A DNA stretch of 64,000 nt from DYRB01 sp963709645 (GCA_963709645.1 CAVPXP010000007.1:62001-126000); one strand, 5' to 3'. Numbered from the stretch's first letter, positions 7,159 through 18,276 are shown. Translations and numbers: made by a program. The notes: generated from the sequence alone by a model not told the origin.

Positions 7159-7971
7159 TTTCAGCTTTTTCCAATCAAATGACACTATAGCTTCTTGCCC
7201 GTACACGACAATTGACGTATTGGATGGCGCTTCAGGCCAATATTGATGCGGAAGATCATTGAGATATACAGGCGTCTCTGTTTCATAATCTATATCTTCG
7301 TTTCTCCATTGCGACAACTCAGCCACTTTAAACTCATATCCAGGTGGCTCTTCAAACGTAATTAAAAACGCGATGGGAAAGAACTTTAGGAACCATACGA
7401 CCACCGGCTCCTTTACTTTCAAGTCGGTTAGGGCGCAGTCTCTGGCCATGATGTGGTTTTTATACGGAAATGGCCAATAATAGATTTTTATCTCTGGCGG
7501 CAAAGGTTTGCTTGGATTCTGAAAATAACTAGCGATTGGCTCCGTTATGAAACCCTTTTCATATCTGTTCACACCTTGCGCGCACATATGCCTCAATAAA
7601 GAGCGCATAACCCGTTGAGGTTTTATTTTTACTTGCATTACCGGAGGAAGGGTAATGTGAGTCTTTAAATAACCCCCGATCCTATTTACAAATGCAATAA
7701 ACTCCGGATCGTACTCTCGGCCAAGAAACCCATTATTACATTTGCCACATAATGTTCTGTACTTTACACCGTTTTGTGACAGCCTGCCCTTTGACTTAGG
7801 AGGCGTAGCGTTTAGGTGTTCTACAATGTGATGCAAATCAACCTGTCCGATTTTCACGCAACCCCTCGGCGGTGTGTGATCCTCCGTTAACTTACCGGTA
7901 CTGCCGCAGATATTACATTTACCCGATTTAGGTCCTCTTGTTGCTATTAATACAGACAACTCCTTCTCCAA
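7153..7971 (-). CDS. HNH-type zinc-finger nuclease (cassette-encoded)
   Basis: The 272-residue protein has an N-terminal split HNH/zinc-finger signature. CNICG lies near residues 19-23, EDHTPPRGC near 30-38, and a second pair TLCGKCNNGFLGREYDPEF near 73-91. This arrangement (Cys pair, D-H-x-P-P, then Cys-x-x-Cys-N) is typical of a family of HNH nucleases found in defence islands. The remainder is a mixed alpha/beta domain without an obvious motif. It forms a single-gene cassette: its TAA lies inside the first attC core and the next attC ends just before its start. DNA cleavage is expected from the motif, while a defence role is inferred from family and context. Confidence 0.7.
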   Translation of the reverse strand: MEKELSVLIATRGPKSGKCNICGSTGKLTEDHTPPRGCVKIGQVDLHHIVEHLNATPPKSKGRLSQNGVKYRTLCGKCNNGFLGREYDPEFIAFVNRIGGYLKTHITLPPVMQVKIKPQRVMRSLLRHMCAQGVNRYEKGFITEPIASYFQNPSKPLPPEIKIYYWPFPYKNHIMARDCALTDLKVKEPVVVWFLKFFPIAFLITFEEPPGYEFKVAELSQWRNEDIDYETETPVYLNDLPHQYWPEAPSNTSIVVYGQEAIVSFDWKKLKS

Positions 7972-7972
7972 A

Positions 7973-8045
7973 AGCTAACGTGGCCATCACCGGCGGGAAT
8001 GGAGCGCAGCGGAATTCCCGTCCGAGTGCATGGCATGGTTCGGCT
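7973..8045 (-). other. attC recombination site (TerB/membrane-protein cassette)
   Basis: On the minus strand: AGCCGAAC core, arm CGGACGGGAAT, a short GC hairpin, arm ATTCCCGCCGG, and final core CGTTAGC immediately before the start of the HNH gene. It is about 73 bp long and begins 11 bp after the stop at 8056. Confidence 0.7.
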
Positions 8046-8055
8046 TTGTCTTTCC

Positions 8056-9654
8056 TCAATGCGAATACGCAAGCTCGCCGATGAGAGCGTCGCCTTCTGC
8101 GAACAGCTTATCAAGGCTTGTTTGGAGTCGGTCCATAACGAACTCGTGCCTTTCTTGGGCATTAACCTTGAAGATATCAATCTTATCAATTGCGTAGACG
8201 ATGAAGGTTGTGGCCAAACCGGTAAGTCCGCCGACCAGCACCGTGGTTAGGATGTCCGCAAAGGGCTCCAGCCAGGGTGCCGCCTTGATCATGTTGTCGA
8301 TATGCTGTTCAACCGCAATACCACCGATCACAGCAAGACCGGTTGCAATAAGCTTGGACGCCTCGTGAGCCGCTTGTGTGAACGTCATGCCTTCGGGTGG
8401 GAAGCATAGCATCTTGATCGCCTTGAGCAGTGAAAAGAACCCTTCTCTGATGACACGAACGATTCTCTTGCCTGTGCGAACAAACATGTTGATGACGACT
8501 GTAACTAAGTTCGACAAAAAACCTGAAATAAACCCGTCTCTGAACGCTGCACATGCGGCCTTCCATTTGGCGGCAATGCGTCTTGCGATGCGAGACAGCC
8601 GCTCCTTCAAAACATGAAAGAAGCGACTATCATCAAACCCATTAGAAAAGCCATTGGCATAAATATCTTGAATTTCATCGAACGTCGCTTTGAAGAACTC
8701 ACACAAAACCAGTCCCAGTGCCTGCTGTGTTCCCATTTTTGCACCCTCGCGAGCCCCCGTGGCTGCAAGGCGACCGCCGTAGTACTTGACTTCGTCTGAA
8801 GTACTTGGACCGTGCTTCTTGGCAGTGGCTTTTCCTTTCTCGTATTTCTCGTTCACCCGCTGACGGTCTACCCCGTAATGCTCCTCATTCGTTTGTTCAC
8901 GTCCAGCCTGTTTGCTGTCAAGCCACTCCTTCTTGTCGTGGTCATTCATCGACTGGTTTATGTCCCTGCGTGTCGATGCAAGATTGTCAGTATCCGTTGC
9001 GTAGTCGGCTTTACGCTCTGACTTCAGCATGAAGCCACCGTCCTTATGGAAGTCGGAATTTGAAACAACATGGTCGGGGCTTGTATCCGAGCCTCTTTCG
9101 GTTCGTCCGGTGTACGCGTCAGTGAGGTTCTGATTGCCATCCAGTTGAGAACGAGTAAACTCACTACCGACTGAGTTCTTACCACTCCCCTCAAAAGAGT
9201 TCCCCTCGCTGTTCTTCGCTCTGGTGTAATCCTCCCGTCTGTACTGATCCTGCTCTCGTGCGTATACTCCTTCTCTTGCATTGTGGATGGTGGTGACATT
9301 TCCACCATTCTTGTCGCCGCGGGACACGATGCCCCCAAGCCCAAAAGGCCCCACGACCGCAGATAGAACATCATCGCGACACGAAGTTAAGAGCTGGCGA
9401 AAGCGCTCATCGTTGAACTCGCGCTCCAAGAAACCGAGATGTTCTCTTACCTCCTCATCGCTCACCTCAACACCAAACTCAAAATCGTACTTGGCATCCA
9501 GTTCCTGTTCAGTTCTCTTGACTGAGTCCCAGTCGACTTCAGAGCGGAGAAACTCATCGACAAGCGCGCTGTCTACCACAACTGTCAGCCCATGCCGGGA
9601 ATGCCGTTGCTCTTGTACCCGCTTTCTTCTGCGAAACCTCTCTACACTATCCAT
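8056..9654 (-). CDS. Large cassette protein: disordered middle, membrane C terminus
   Basis: The 532-residue protein starts at an ATG preceded by GGAGG about 7 bases upstream. Residues 1-100 are charged and helical. Residues 100-290 are very polar, rich in G, N, S, D, E and K, and probably disordered. Residues 300-530 contain a helical region with amphipathic stretches and about three hydrophobic segments, near residues 375-395, 430-455 and 470-495. The C terminus contains AIDKIDIF and a final helical tail. I recognise no named domain. The gene starts 17 bp after the TerB-like gene and shares its cassette, so the two are co-transcribed and probably work together. The pair has the look of a defence or stress module, but this is an inference. 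Confidence 0.65.
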   Translation of the reverse strand: MDSVERFRRRKRVQEQRHSRHGLTVVVDSALVDEFLRSEVDWDSVKRTEQELDAKYDFEFGVEVSDEEVREHLGFLEREFNDERFRQLLTSCRDDVLSAVVGPFGLGGIVSRGDKNGGNVTTIHNAREGVYAREQDQYRREDYTRAKNSEGNSFEGSGKNSVGSEFTRSQLDGNQNLTDAYTGRTERGSDTSPDHVVSNSDFHKDGGFMLKSERKADYATDTDNLASTRRDINQSMNDHDKKEWLDSKQAGREQTNEEHYGVDRQRVNEKYEKGKATAKKHGPSTSDEVKYYGGRLAATGAREGAKMGTQQALGLVLCEFFKATFDEIQDIYANGFSNGFDDSRFFHVLKERLSRIARRIAAKWKAACAAFRDGFISGFLSNLVTVVINMFVRTGKRIVRVIREGFFSLLKAIKMLCFPPEGMTFTQAAHEASKLIATGLAVIGGIAVEQHIDNMIKAAPWLEPFADILTTVLVGGLTGLATTFIVYAIDKIDIFKVNAQERHEFVMDRLQTSLDKLFAEGDALIGELAYSH

Positions 9655-9671
9655 GACTGCACCTCCAATCT

Positions 9672-10280
9672 CTACGCGGCTGCTTTGCGGAACGCGCTCA
9701 ACAGCGCCGTTTCTTCCTCTGACACCTTTCCATCGCTGGCCGAAACGACCTCAATGACCGACTCGAAAAGGCTCAGATCGATATTCTCGAGTTTTGATAC
9801 ATGCGTCATTGCTGTCTTGAGGTTTGGCGGATTGTTCTTCAGCCTTGTGATCGCTCCCTTCACGTGGGGGGGCAGGTTCGAGTGACCAATCCCCGCAGTG
9901 AACTCCTCAAGATCAGCCATTTCTTCATCAGAGATGTCGCCATCGGCATTCGCGGTTGCCATGCCAACGGCGAAAAGAGCGATGAGCAGTTGGAAGTACG
10001 ACTTGTCATCGTGTAGCTTCTCCTCGGCTTCCTGAAGCGCTGCCACGAGTTTCTGAACCTTCTTCTCGTACTTGGCCGTTGCGACTCGTTCTCCAGAACG
10101 ACGAGCATCGCTCTTCTCTTCCTCATCAATGGCAGACGCCGCGGCGCCGGCCAATCCACCAAGACCAGCACCAACCGCCGCCCCGACGGCGGTGACCGCG
10201 CCTATCGGCCCAGCCACCGGTAAGAGCACCACTGCGCCAACTCCCGCCGCGACTCCGCCAAGCACTTTCCAGAATCCCAT
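9672..10280 (-). CDS. TerB-like (tellurite-resistance/stress) domain protein
   Basis: I chose the ATG read from 10280 (MGFWKVLGGVAAG), which has AGGAGAAGAAAG directly upstream. The product is about 202 residues. It begins with a glycine- and alanine-rich hydrophobic N terminus (residues 5-50) that may insert in or associate with the membrane. A charged linker follows, then a helical domain of about 120 residues with two acidic repeats, ADGDISDEEM and SDGKVSEEE, in the positions expected for a TerB domain. TerB domains occur in tellurite resistance, phage resistance and several defence systems. It is the first gene of a two-gene cassette, 17 bp before the large membrane protein. Its function is inferred only. 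Confidence 0.7.
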   Translation of the reverse strand: MGFWKVLGGVAAGVGAVVLLPVAGPIGAVTAVGAAVGAGLGGLAGAAASAIDEEEKSDARRSGERVATAKYEKKVQKLVAALQEAEEKLHDDKSYFQLLIALFAVGMATANADGDISDEEMADLEEFTAGIGHSNLPPHVKGAITRLKNNPPNLKTAMTHVSKLENIDLSLFESVIEVVSASDGKVSEEETALLSAFRKAAA

Positions 10281-10355
10281 CTTTCTTCTCCTTTTGTTCT
10301 TGTTTCCTACGATGACGAGTTGCCAACGCACATCCCGTCGGTTTGATCATCTCGT

Positions 10356-10428
10356 GCCGAACGACAAGCTGTGGGGCGCGAGCCGCATCGCGGCGAAAAA
10401 CGTCCCACACGAGCGAATTGTTATAAGC
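10356..10428 (-). other. attC recombination site
   Basis: On the minus strand: TTATAAC core containing the TAA stop of the upstream gene, arm TGTGGGACG, spacer with a GCCGCGATGCGGC hairpin, arm GCCCCACAG, and final core CGTTCGGC. The arms pair over about seven bases. It lies between the broken membrane gene and the TerB-like gene. Confidence 0.65.
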
Positions 10429-10998
10429 CATTTTTGCTGCCTTCGTGAATTAGCAAGCCGATGCCACTGTTTGGCTTTACTTCAATATTTGGCAGAACAT
10501 CGTCACTTGTATATGGCTTTTCATCTGGACCGACCCCTAGCAGATAGTAGTGGGATGGGTCCTTTAATTCATAGTGGTAATAGCGCGGCTCACCACCTAT
10601 TTGTATATGCGTGGCATCGAACACGAAAACCATAGGGTTTTCTGGAAGTGATTTGCGTAAAAGTTTCTAAAGAATCAGGGTACTGACCATTTTGGATTTT
10701 ATATAAATGCAATGGTTTGGACAAGTGATGTAATTGTGCTTTTACTTAACTGAGCCCGAAGATCATCATAAACACCACCTCTTTGAACAAAGCCAAAATA
10801 AAATAGTGACCCATAAAGGATTACGCTGAAGCCAATACCACTGGCTCCGATAATTGCCAGTTTTTTACCACCAAGCTTTTTAGTAACTAGCCCCCAAATA
10901 ATTGCAATGATGCCAAAAATAATGCCAATGCCTGGAATAAATGATACGCCACCAATTACATATGGGAACGTTCCTAATTTTTCTTGCTCTTCGTTCAT
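10421..10998 (-). pseudogene. Membrane protein with pseudopilin-like C terminus, two frameshifts
   Basis: Three reading frames join into one plausible protein. The N-terminal part starts at the ATG read from 10998 (MNEEQEKLGTFPYVIGG) and has two hydrophobic segments with a DUF4190-like character. It runs out of frame at TAA near 10700. The next frame continues with FYKIQNGQYPDSLE, and a second shift near 10664 leads to LLRKSLPENP, a YHYELKDP stretch and a GVGPDEKPYTSDDVLP motif. The C-terminal half resembles the type II secretion GspG-like fold ('NGxYPxSL', 'GPDGxxxTxDD'). The stop TAA lies in the attC core. Both shifts occur in short A/T-rich runs, so sequencing errors are an alternative to true decay. 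Intact, it would be a single-gene cassette of about 190 residues. Confidence 0.6.
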
Positions 10999-11021
10999 AA
11001 TCTTTCCGTGTATGGCTGACA

Positions 11022-11122
11022 ATGTTACGGGTAAGCTGGCGCCTACTGCGCTTGCACGGTGCTTCAGAATTGCTGCGAGCTCGATGCGCAGTAGGCGGTC
11101 AGCTTGACCCGCGTGTTAGGCG
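11022..11122 (-). other. attC recombination site (first cassette of the array)
   Basis: On the minus strand: CGCCTAAC core, spacer, arm AAGCTGACCGCCTACTGCGC, a central hairpin, arm GCGCAGTAGGCGCCAGCTT, and a degenerate final core GTAACAT. The arms pair over about 18 bases with one bulge. The length is about 100 bp. Confidence 0.75.
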
Positions 11123-11187
11123 ACTCGAGGGTTGCAGACTCAAGGCGCGACTAGCCCCCATTCGTCTTTGAAATAGTCAGTTCAACG

Positions 11188-11523
11188 TCACGAAAATCTA
11201 GTCGTTGCAAGCCTTCGGAGGTTGGCGTCCTGTTTTTTCTCGCGCTCGTGACTCGCCCTTATCATATCTTCGACTTGAGACGATGGAATCACTTTTTGAT
11301 GCCATACCTCATATGTTGTGGACCCAATGCTGAAATAGGTCTTCGTATGATAGAACCAGTCAAAATCTTGAAACTGCGTCATTTCAAGGTCTCCATGTAA
11401 AACCTTTTCTTTAATTGAGCCGTGAACTAAGAATGGCAAAAGTCTTTCTTGAGTCTTTTTAGATCCCGAGCCGGCCGTGTATAATCTTTTGAGAGAATCC
11501 GTATTTTTCGAGCTCCTCCTCAA
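11188..11523 (-). CDS. Cassette-encoded hypothetical protein, start uncertain
   Basis: This frame encodes up to 111 residues but overlaps the preceding broken gene by about 65 bp, so the true start is probably internal. The part from about residue 20 onward is protein-like (KKTQERLLPFLVHGSIKEKV, then FDWFYHTKTYFSIGSTTYEV and a lysine/glutamate-rich end). I recognise no domain. It could also be the continuation of the upstream gene after another frameshift. It belongs to the first, attI-proximal cassette, and its attC lies about 65 bp downstream. Confidence 0.45.
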   Translation of the reverse strand: MRRSSKNTDSLKRLYTAGSGSKKTQERLLPFLVHGSIKEKVLHGDLEMTQFQDFDWFYHTKTYFSIGSTTYEVWHQKVIPSSQVEDMIRASHEREKKQDANLRRLATTRFS

Positions 11524-11820
11524 TTACCTCGGGAAAATTCTCGGCGGCGTTCTGGCGAGTTCTCACTATATCCTGCTTCTACAATTAATATGGAGACTAC
11601 AAGGCCATACAAACCATCGGCTTCTTCCGCAAGGTCTAAAAGCAGGGACTCTTGCGATGGGTTTGGCATGACACGCATTCTGTGATGGATCATGGTCTTG
11701 TAAATGTCGACGGTATCCATGTCTGGATATTCCGCGATAACTCGCTTGGTAAAGGTCAGCGGCCCATCTTGCGGCGCCTCCTACGTTGCCTTTCCTAGCC
11801 ATCCATTTTAAAGCGCCCAT
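11459..11820 (-). pseudogene. Cassette-encoded hypothetical protein broken by two frameshifts
   Basis: The gene starts at the ATG read from 11820 (MGALKWMARKGNVGGAARWA). A shift near 11757 leads into FTKRVIAEYPDMDTVDIYKT and onward. A second shift near 11575 leads to TRQNAAENFPEVIEEELEKY and a stop TAA at 11459-11461. Pieced together, it is about 120 residues, soluble and helical, with no domain I can name. Each piece has natural amino acid composition, while the alternative frames do not, which supports a single ancestral gene. It is the first gene after the proximal border of the array, where expression from an integron promoter would be strongest. Confidence 0.5.
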
Positions 11821-11825
11821 TTTCA

Positions 11826-12140
11826 ATGCCTCGCTATTTCTCGTGCAAGATTTCTTCGCCTAACCAGTATTAGACGGACGAACGGTCCTCATAAACCGGT
11901 CCACGTGGCGAAGTCCAGCACACAACCCGCTGTCGGTCAACGGCTTTTCTCCCGGACTGGGCTGCATCGTTCGTGGTTTATGCGGCCAACTGGCCGCCTA
12001 AACCGGATCGAAACGCGGGTGGCCGCATATGCAGGCGGACGTGATTGGTCGCAGTTCTGGGAAGAGGTCTGTAGATGAGGAGCTTATCGGGCTTTTGGAA
12101 TGGGAGGTCAAGGACTGTTAGGCGGCGACGCGGACCAGAT
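11826..12140. other. Proximal border of the cassette array; no gene seen
   Basis: About 315 bases lie between the first cassette and the acnA terminator. The minus strand contains a lone GTTAGGC core next to the first cassette gene, but no full attC and no integrase gene. A pair of GGACCG direct repeats lies near 11890-11910. The composition changes from AT-rich to GC-rich across this interval, so the insertion boundary of the array should be here. Confidence 0.45.
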
Positions 12141-12178
12141 GGTAAAACGCCCAGGGCGGGATTGCTCCCGGCCCTGGT
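12141..12178 (-). terminator. Intrinsic terminator of acnA
   Basis: On the minus strand, just after the acnA stop, CCAGGGC and GCCCTGG form a seven-base stem that extends inward through GGG/CCC. It is followed by GCGTTTT. It is correctly placed and oriented to end acnA transcription. Confidence 0.65.
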
Positions 12179-12189
12179 TCCGGAAGCCG

Positions 12190-14856
<2,667 letters not shown>

Positions 14857-15002
14857 GGTGAGACTCCGCCTGTACGCCTGGATCATGAAACAACGAAGGG
14901 GCGATTCTATACCGCCGCGATTGGCATCGGCACGCGAGTCCGGCAATACAAAGCCTTGGGGAGGCAGCACCCAGAACCGGGCGCGACGGATGCGCCGCGT
15001 TC

Positions 15003-15646
15003 TCAGCCGAGCACTGCGGAGGACAGGTAAGCCCCGGCAGACTCCAGGAGCGTGCGCTGGCCGAGGATGATCTGCCAGCGACGTCCACCAACCTGTCGCC
15101 AAAGCATGGCGGCACGGATGCCAGCGAGCAGCACGGCGCGGATACGGCTCTGGTTGTCCGGGTTCTTGAGGTGCAGGGGCTCGCCCTTGACGATGATTCG
15201 GGGCGCGAGGTGGCTGACGGTATCGCTGTAGATGGTGGCCAGGGACGCGAGCAGGTCAGGATCCAGCAATGGCTGGTCGCCCCGACCCGCGGTGATGGCC
15301 TCAATGCCCGGCGCGGATGGCTTCTAGCATGTCCCGTCGCGCGGACAAGGCACGCTCCAGCTTGACGATGGTGACCACGTAGCGGAGAAGCTCCTGGTCC
15401 CGCGGGCGGCCCTCCGTTGGAGCCGGCGGTGAGCTGGGCAACGAATTGGCGTGCGCCGGTGGCGACCGCCCCGGGCGGGCCGAAGGCTGCAGCGACGCTG
15501 GGGGTGTCGATCTGGAACAGGCTATGGATGCACGGCTCCATGATGCGGGTGTCGACGGTTCCGTGACGGGCGATCTGGCGGACGCAGTGGGCCGCCTGAT
15601 AGACGCCCGCGAATGCGGTCAGGCGGTCCAGGTCGGTATAGCTCAT
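15003..15646 (-). pseudogene. hflD: HflD-like lysogenization regulator, two frameshifts
   Basis: The start is the ATG read from 15646 (MSYTDLDRLTAFAGVYQAAH). The first 75 residues match HflD (IMEPCIHSLFQIDTPSVAAA). A shift near 15412 leads into EGRPRDQELLRYVVTIVKLE, and another near 15308 leads into GIEAITAGRGDQPLLDPDLL, after which the frame continues to the end (SRIRAVLLAGIRAAMLWRQV) at 15003. The total of about 214 codons equals the family's length. HflD is a peripheral membrane protein first known for affecting phage lambda CII; its general role is unclear. The order hflD then mnmA upstream is the usual gammaproteobacterial arrangement and supports the call. Confidence 0.75.
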
Positions 15647-15873
15647 TCGGTGGTCCTCGACATCCCCGACGGTAGCCCTGCTCAGAGGTCCCGGTGGATC
15701 GGGACATTGAGCGAATTATCGGGAGCTTAATGAATATGCCGTAAAAAAACGCTGCGGGGCGGGATTGCTATCAGTCCGGAGCGACCCGACAAGCCCTGTG
15801 CATCCTTTCAAATCCTGCTGCGCCTGTCTATTGGCCTGGCCCCGGGTAGCCACCGCGACCAGCGGGCACCCGA

Positions 15874-16975
15874 TCAGGCCTCTGAATATTCGATGACCCC
15901 TCCGCCTAGGCACTCTTCCTCGCGGTAGAAGCACCAGTGCCTGGCCTGGCGCCAAGGCGCGCTGGGGCGCCTCGAATCGCACCCGACAGCGACCCTGATC
16001 GTACCCCAAGACTGTGCAGGCTTGCAGGGGCTGGCGATGCCGCGCCCGGGCGAGGCAGTCCAGTGGAAGTTCCGGCGGGCCCCCAGAGATCCAATGGACC
16101 TGGGTGACGGCCGCCCCGCCGGAGAGCAGCAAGGGATGGTCGCCGCCCTGGACCACGATCAGGGCGTTGCGCGAGGGGTCCTTGCCGGCGACGAACCAAG
16201 GCGCCTGCGCCCTCCCGCGCAGGCCGCCGACGCCGAGCCCTTGGCGTTGGCCGATGGTGTAGTAGGCGAGGCCGAGGTGCTCTCCGATGGTCCGCCCGTC
16301 CGGTGTTTCGATGGGGCCTGGCTCGTGCGGCAGGTAGCGGGCCAGAAAGTCGCGGAAACGCCGCTCGCCGATGAAGCAGATCCCGGTGCTGTCGCGCTTT
16401 TCCGCGGTGACAAGCCCGAGCCGGCGGGCGATCCCGCGTACCTGGAGCTTGCGCAGTCCCCCCAAGGGGAAGAGGCTGTGCGCCAACTGGCTCTGGTCCA
16501 GCAGATAGAGAAAATAGGTCTGGTCCTTATCCGGGTCGGCGCTCAGACGGAGGTGCCAACCGGCGGCGTCCTGGTTAATTCGGGCATAGTGCCCGGTGGC
16601 GATGCGAGTGGCGCCCAGCGCCATGGCGTGGTCGAGGAAGGCTCGAAACTTGATCTCGCGGTTGCAGAGTACATCTGGGTTGGGGGTGCGCCCCGCCCTG
16701 TATTCAGCGATGAAGTGGGAGAACACCCGATCCCAATACTCGGTGGCGAAATTCACCGCGTGGAGCCGAACACCCAGGCGCTCTGCTACCGCGCGGGCAT
16801 CCGCCAGGTCTTCGGCGGCGGCGCAGTAGCCGGCCTGGTCGTCCTCCTCCCAGTTTTTCATGAACAGCCCTTCGACTTGCAGTCCCTGTTCCAGGAGCAG
16901 GGCTGCGGCGATGGAGGAGTCCACCCCACCGGAGAGGCCCACCATGATGGTCTCCGTTGAGCTACTGGCGATCAA
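15874..16975 (-). pseudogene. mnmA: tRNA 2-thiouridine(34) synthase MnmA, one 3' frameshift
   Basis: MnmA activates U34 of Lys, Glu and Gln tRNAs with ATP and inserts sulfur. Visible features are the P-loop GLSGGVDSSIAAALLLEQG near the N terminus, CNREIKF with the first catalytic cysteine, GHYARI, DQTYFL and STGICFIGERRF with the second cysteine. The start is probably a TTG at 16975 with GGAG about 9 bases upstream; the next ATG (16945) would remove part of the first strand. Near 15926 the frame shifts; the correct continuation FYREEECLGGGVIEYSEA ends at TGA 15874-15876 and matches the family's C terminus. Only one base needs removing, so the real gene is probably intact. It lies upstream of hflD on the same strand, as usual. 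Confidence 0.85.
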
Positions 16976-17076
16976 GGAGGGCGTGCTCCAGGGGGTTGGA
17001 GTCGGGGTAGGACGGCAGGTCGGTGCTGGAGGCTTTCGCGCCAGGCACGGGGGCCGGACCTGGTGCTGGGCGGCGC

Positions 17077-18033
17077 CTAGTCGCTGCCTTCCCACAACCG
17101 CTCGTCACTGGGTCCGCTGACTTTGTGTCTGGCCCCCAGATGCAAGCGGCGGAATTGCTGACAGCGGTCGAGGTACTCGCGGGTACTGACGGGCATCACG
17201 ACCCGTGCCCGCACGATGTGGGTGACCAGGGCAGTGCCGTCCTGGACCAGACGGGTCCCAGCCTGCGCCTCGCGGACCTCGGCCCGGGTGGGGGCCCGGG
17301 GCAGCGTCGGCTCGATCTTGCACAGATGATCCGCGGCCACCACGAGCACAGGCCAAACTTCGAAGATGGCCGGGTCGGTGCGCAGGATCTCGCATTTGCG
17401 CTTGGCCGCTTCGGTGAAACTGTGGACCTTCGGCGCAATCTCCATGACTTGGGTGCTGCCCACAAAGGTATCGATGATGGCCGCCCCGATGCGGTCGATG
17501 TCGCGCATGACCTGGGCCATCTTGATGTAGCGACTGGTGTAGAAGACCTCGATCGGCTGGGTAAATGCCTTGAACGGCTCACCCCAGAGCTCATCGATGC
17601 CCTCGTCGCCGCTGCGGTGCCGGACGATCTTGCCTAAGTCCAGGGCTTCCAGAAGGCACTGCCCGCACTCGCGCATCAGAGGGTCGTCTGGCGCAATCTC
17701 CACGCCGACGGCTTTGAGCTCCACCACTTTGGTGAAGATGTCTCCGGCCCGGTTGAAGAGGGCCCCTGCGAGCATGGCCCCATTGACGCGCTTGCATTCG
17801 GGGTCGGCCTCGCGCTCGTAGGCTTGGCGGGCCTCCTTGAGGCGAAAACCGGGGATGTTGATACCGTGCTCGACATGGTTGAACAGGCGCCGGGTCAGGG
17901 CCTCGATGAGGCGGGTACGGACCACCTCGCTGTCCGGGGGGGGGTCGTACCACTTAATCCAGTAACCGTCGTAGAAGACGGATGGGCGACCGTCAATCTC
18001 CCGCCGGGTGCCGTTGGCAATGGACTCGAGCAT
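17077..18033 (-). CDS. Conserved hypothetical soluble protein
   Basis: I chose the ATG read from 18033 (MLESIANGTRREIDGRPSVF), because the upstream in-frame codons give an arginine- and proline-rich sequence that does not look like protein. The 318-residue product has no signal peptide or membrane segment. It contains YDGYWIKWYDPPPDSEVVRT near residue 20, long helices in the middle and a C-terminal block with THIVRARVVMPVSTREYLDR. I do not recognise the family. Codon use is that of the host. It lies between mnmA and the flippase gene, on the same strand as both, with gaps of about 100 and 240 bp. Confidence 0.6.
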   Translation of the reverse strand: MLESIANGTRREIDGRPSVFYDGYWIKWYDPPPDSEVVRTRLIEALTRRLFNHVEHGINIPGFRLKEARQAYEREADPECKRVNGAMLAGALFNRAGDIFTKVVELKAVGVEIAPDDPLMRECGQCLLEALDLGKIVRHRSGDEGIDELWGEPFKAFTQPIEVFYTSRYIKMAQVMRDIDRIGAAIIDTFVGSTQVMEIAPKVHSFTEAAKRKCEILRTDPAIFEVWPVLVVAADHLCKIEPTLPRAPTRAEVREAQAGTRLVQDGTALVTHIVRARVVMPVSTREYLDRCQQFRRLHLGARHKVSGPSDERLWEGSD

Positions 18034-18276
18034 GGCAATCTGCCGGCTGCAGTGAGCGTGAAGGCCCATAGTGTACGGAAAATGCGCCCCGCCGGCCTCT
18101 GCAGCGTATCCGTTCGCCGCCTTGTGCGGACCTGTCGGCCGCACGGGGCGGCGCGGCCTTCTGGACCCGGGCCAGAAAGTTGCCGTCAGCGATCGGCAGC
18201 GACGGCCCGACGGCGACCAATACGCGGCGCCATTGGCTATCGCCGACCTGGGCATCCGGTGGCCTTGGGTCGAGGA

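Larger units (their letters stand above)
3412..11870 (-). mobile_element. Integron gene-cassette array without an integrase (CALIN-like)
   Basis: About 8.4 kb contains roughly ten units, each a minus-strand gene (one or two frames) followed by a 60-125 bp imperfect palindrome. Each palindrome starts with a core site of the type RYYYAAC near the stop codon and ends with GTTRRRY just before the next gene, which is the structure of integron attC sites. The two outer core sites pair with each other, as do the inner L-type arms (for example CAGCCGACC with GGTCGGCTG). Stop codons often overlap the first core site. The block is visibly less GC-rich than the flanking chromosome. The attI-proximal side should be at high coordinates, where a lone GTTAGGC core occurs near 11855-11862, but acnA follows instead of an integrase gene. 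The array is therefore a cluster of attC sites lacking an integrase, or is served by one encoded elsewhere. Confidence 0.8.

Noticed and set aside
10356..10428. Reading the attC palindromes as ordinary Rho-independent terminators
   Set aside because: They lack T-runs, have core sites at both ends and overlap stop codons, which fits attC better.
11826..12189. Possible integron integrase or attI next to the array
   Set aside because: No tyrosine-recombinase motif is encoded on either strand, only a lone GTTAGGC core; acnA begins at once.
18034..18276. Short gene between the flippase and the unknown gene (DAQVGDSQWRRVLVAVGPSL frame)
   Set aside because: The fragment is protein-like but lacks a sensible start and end and soon turns into arginine-rich sequence; too weak to list as a gene.
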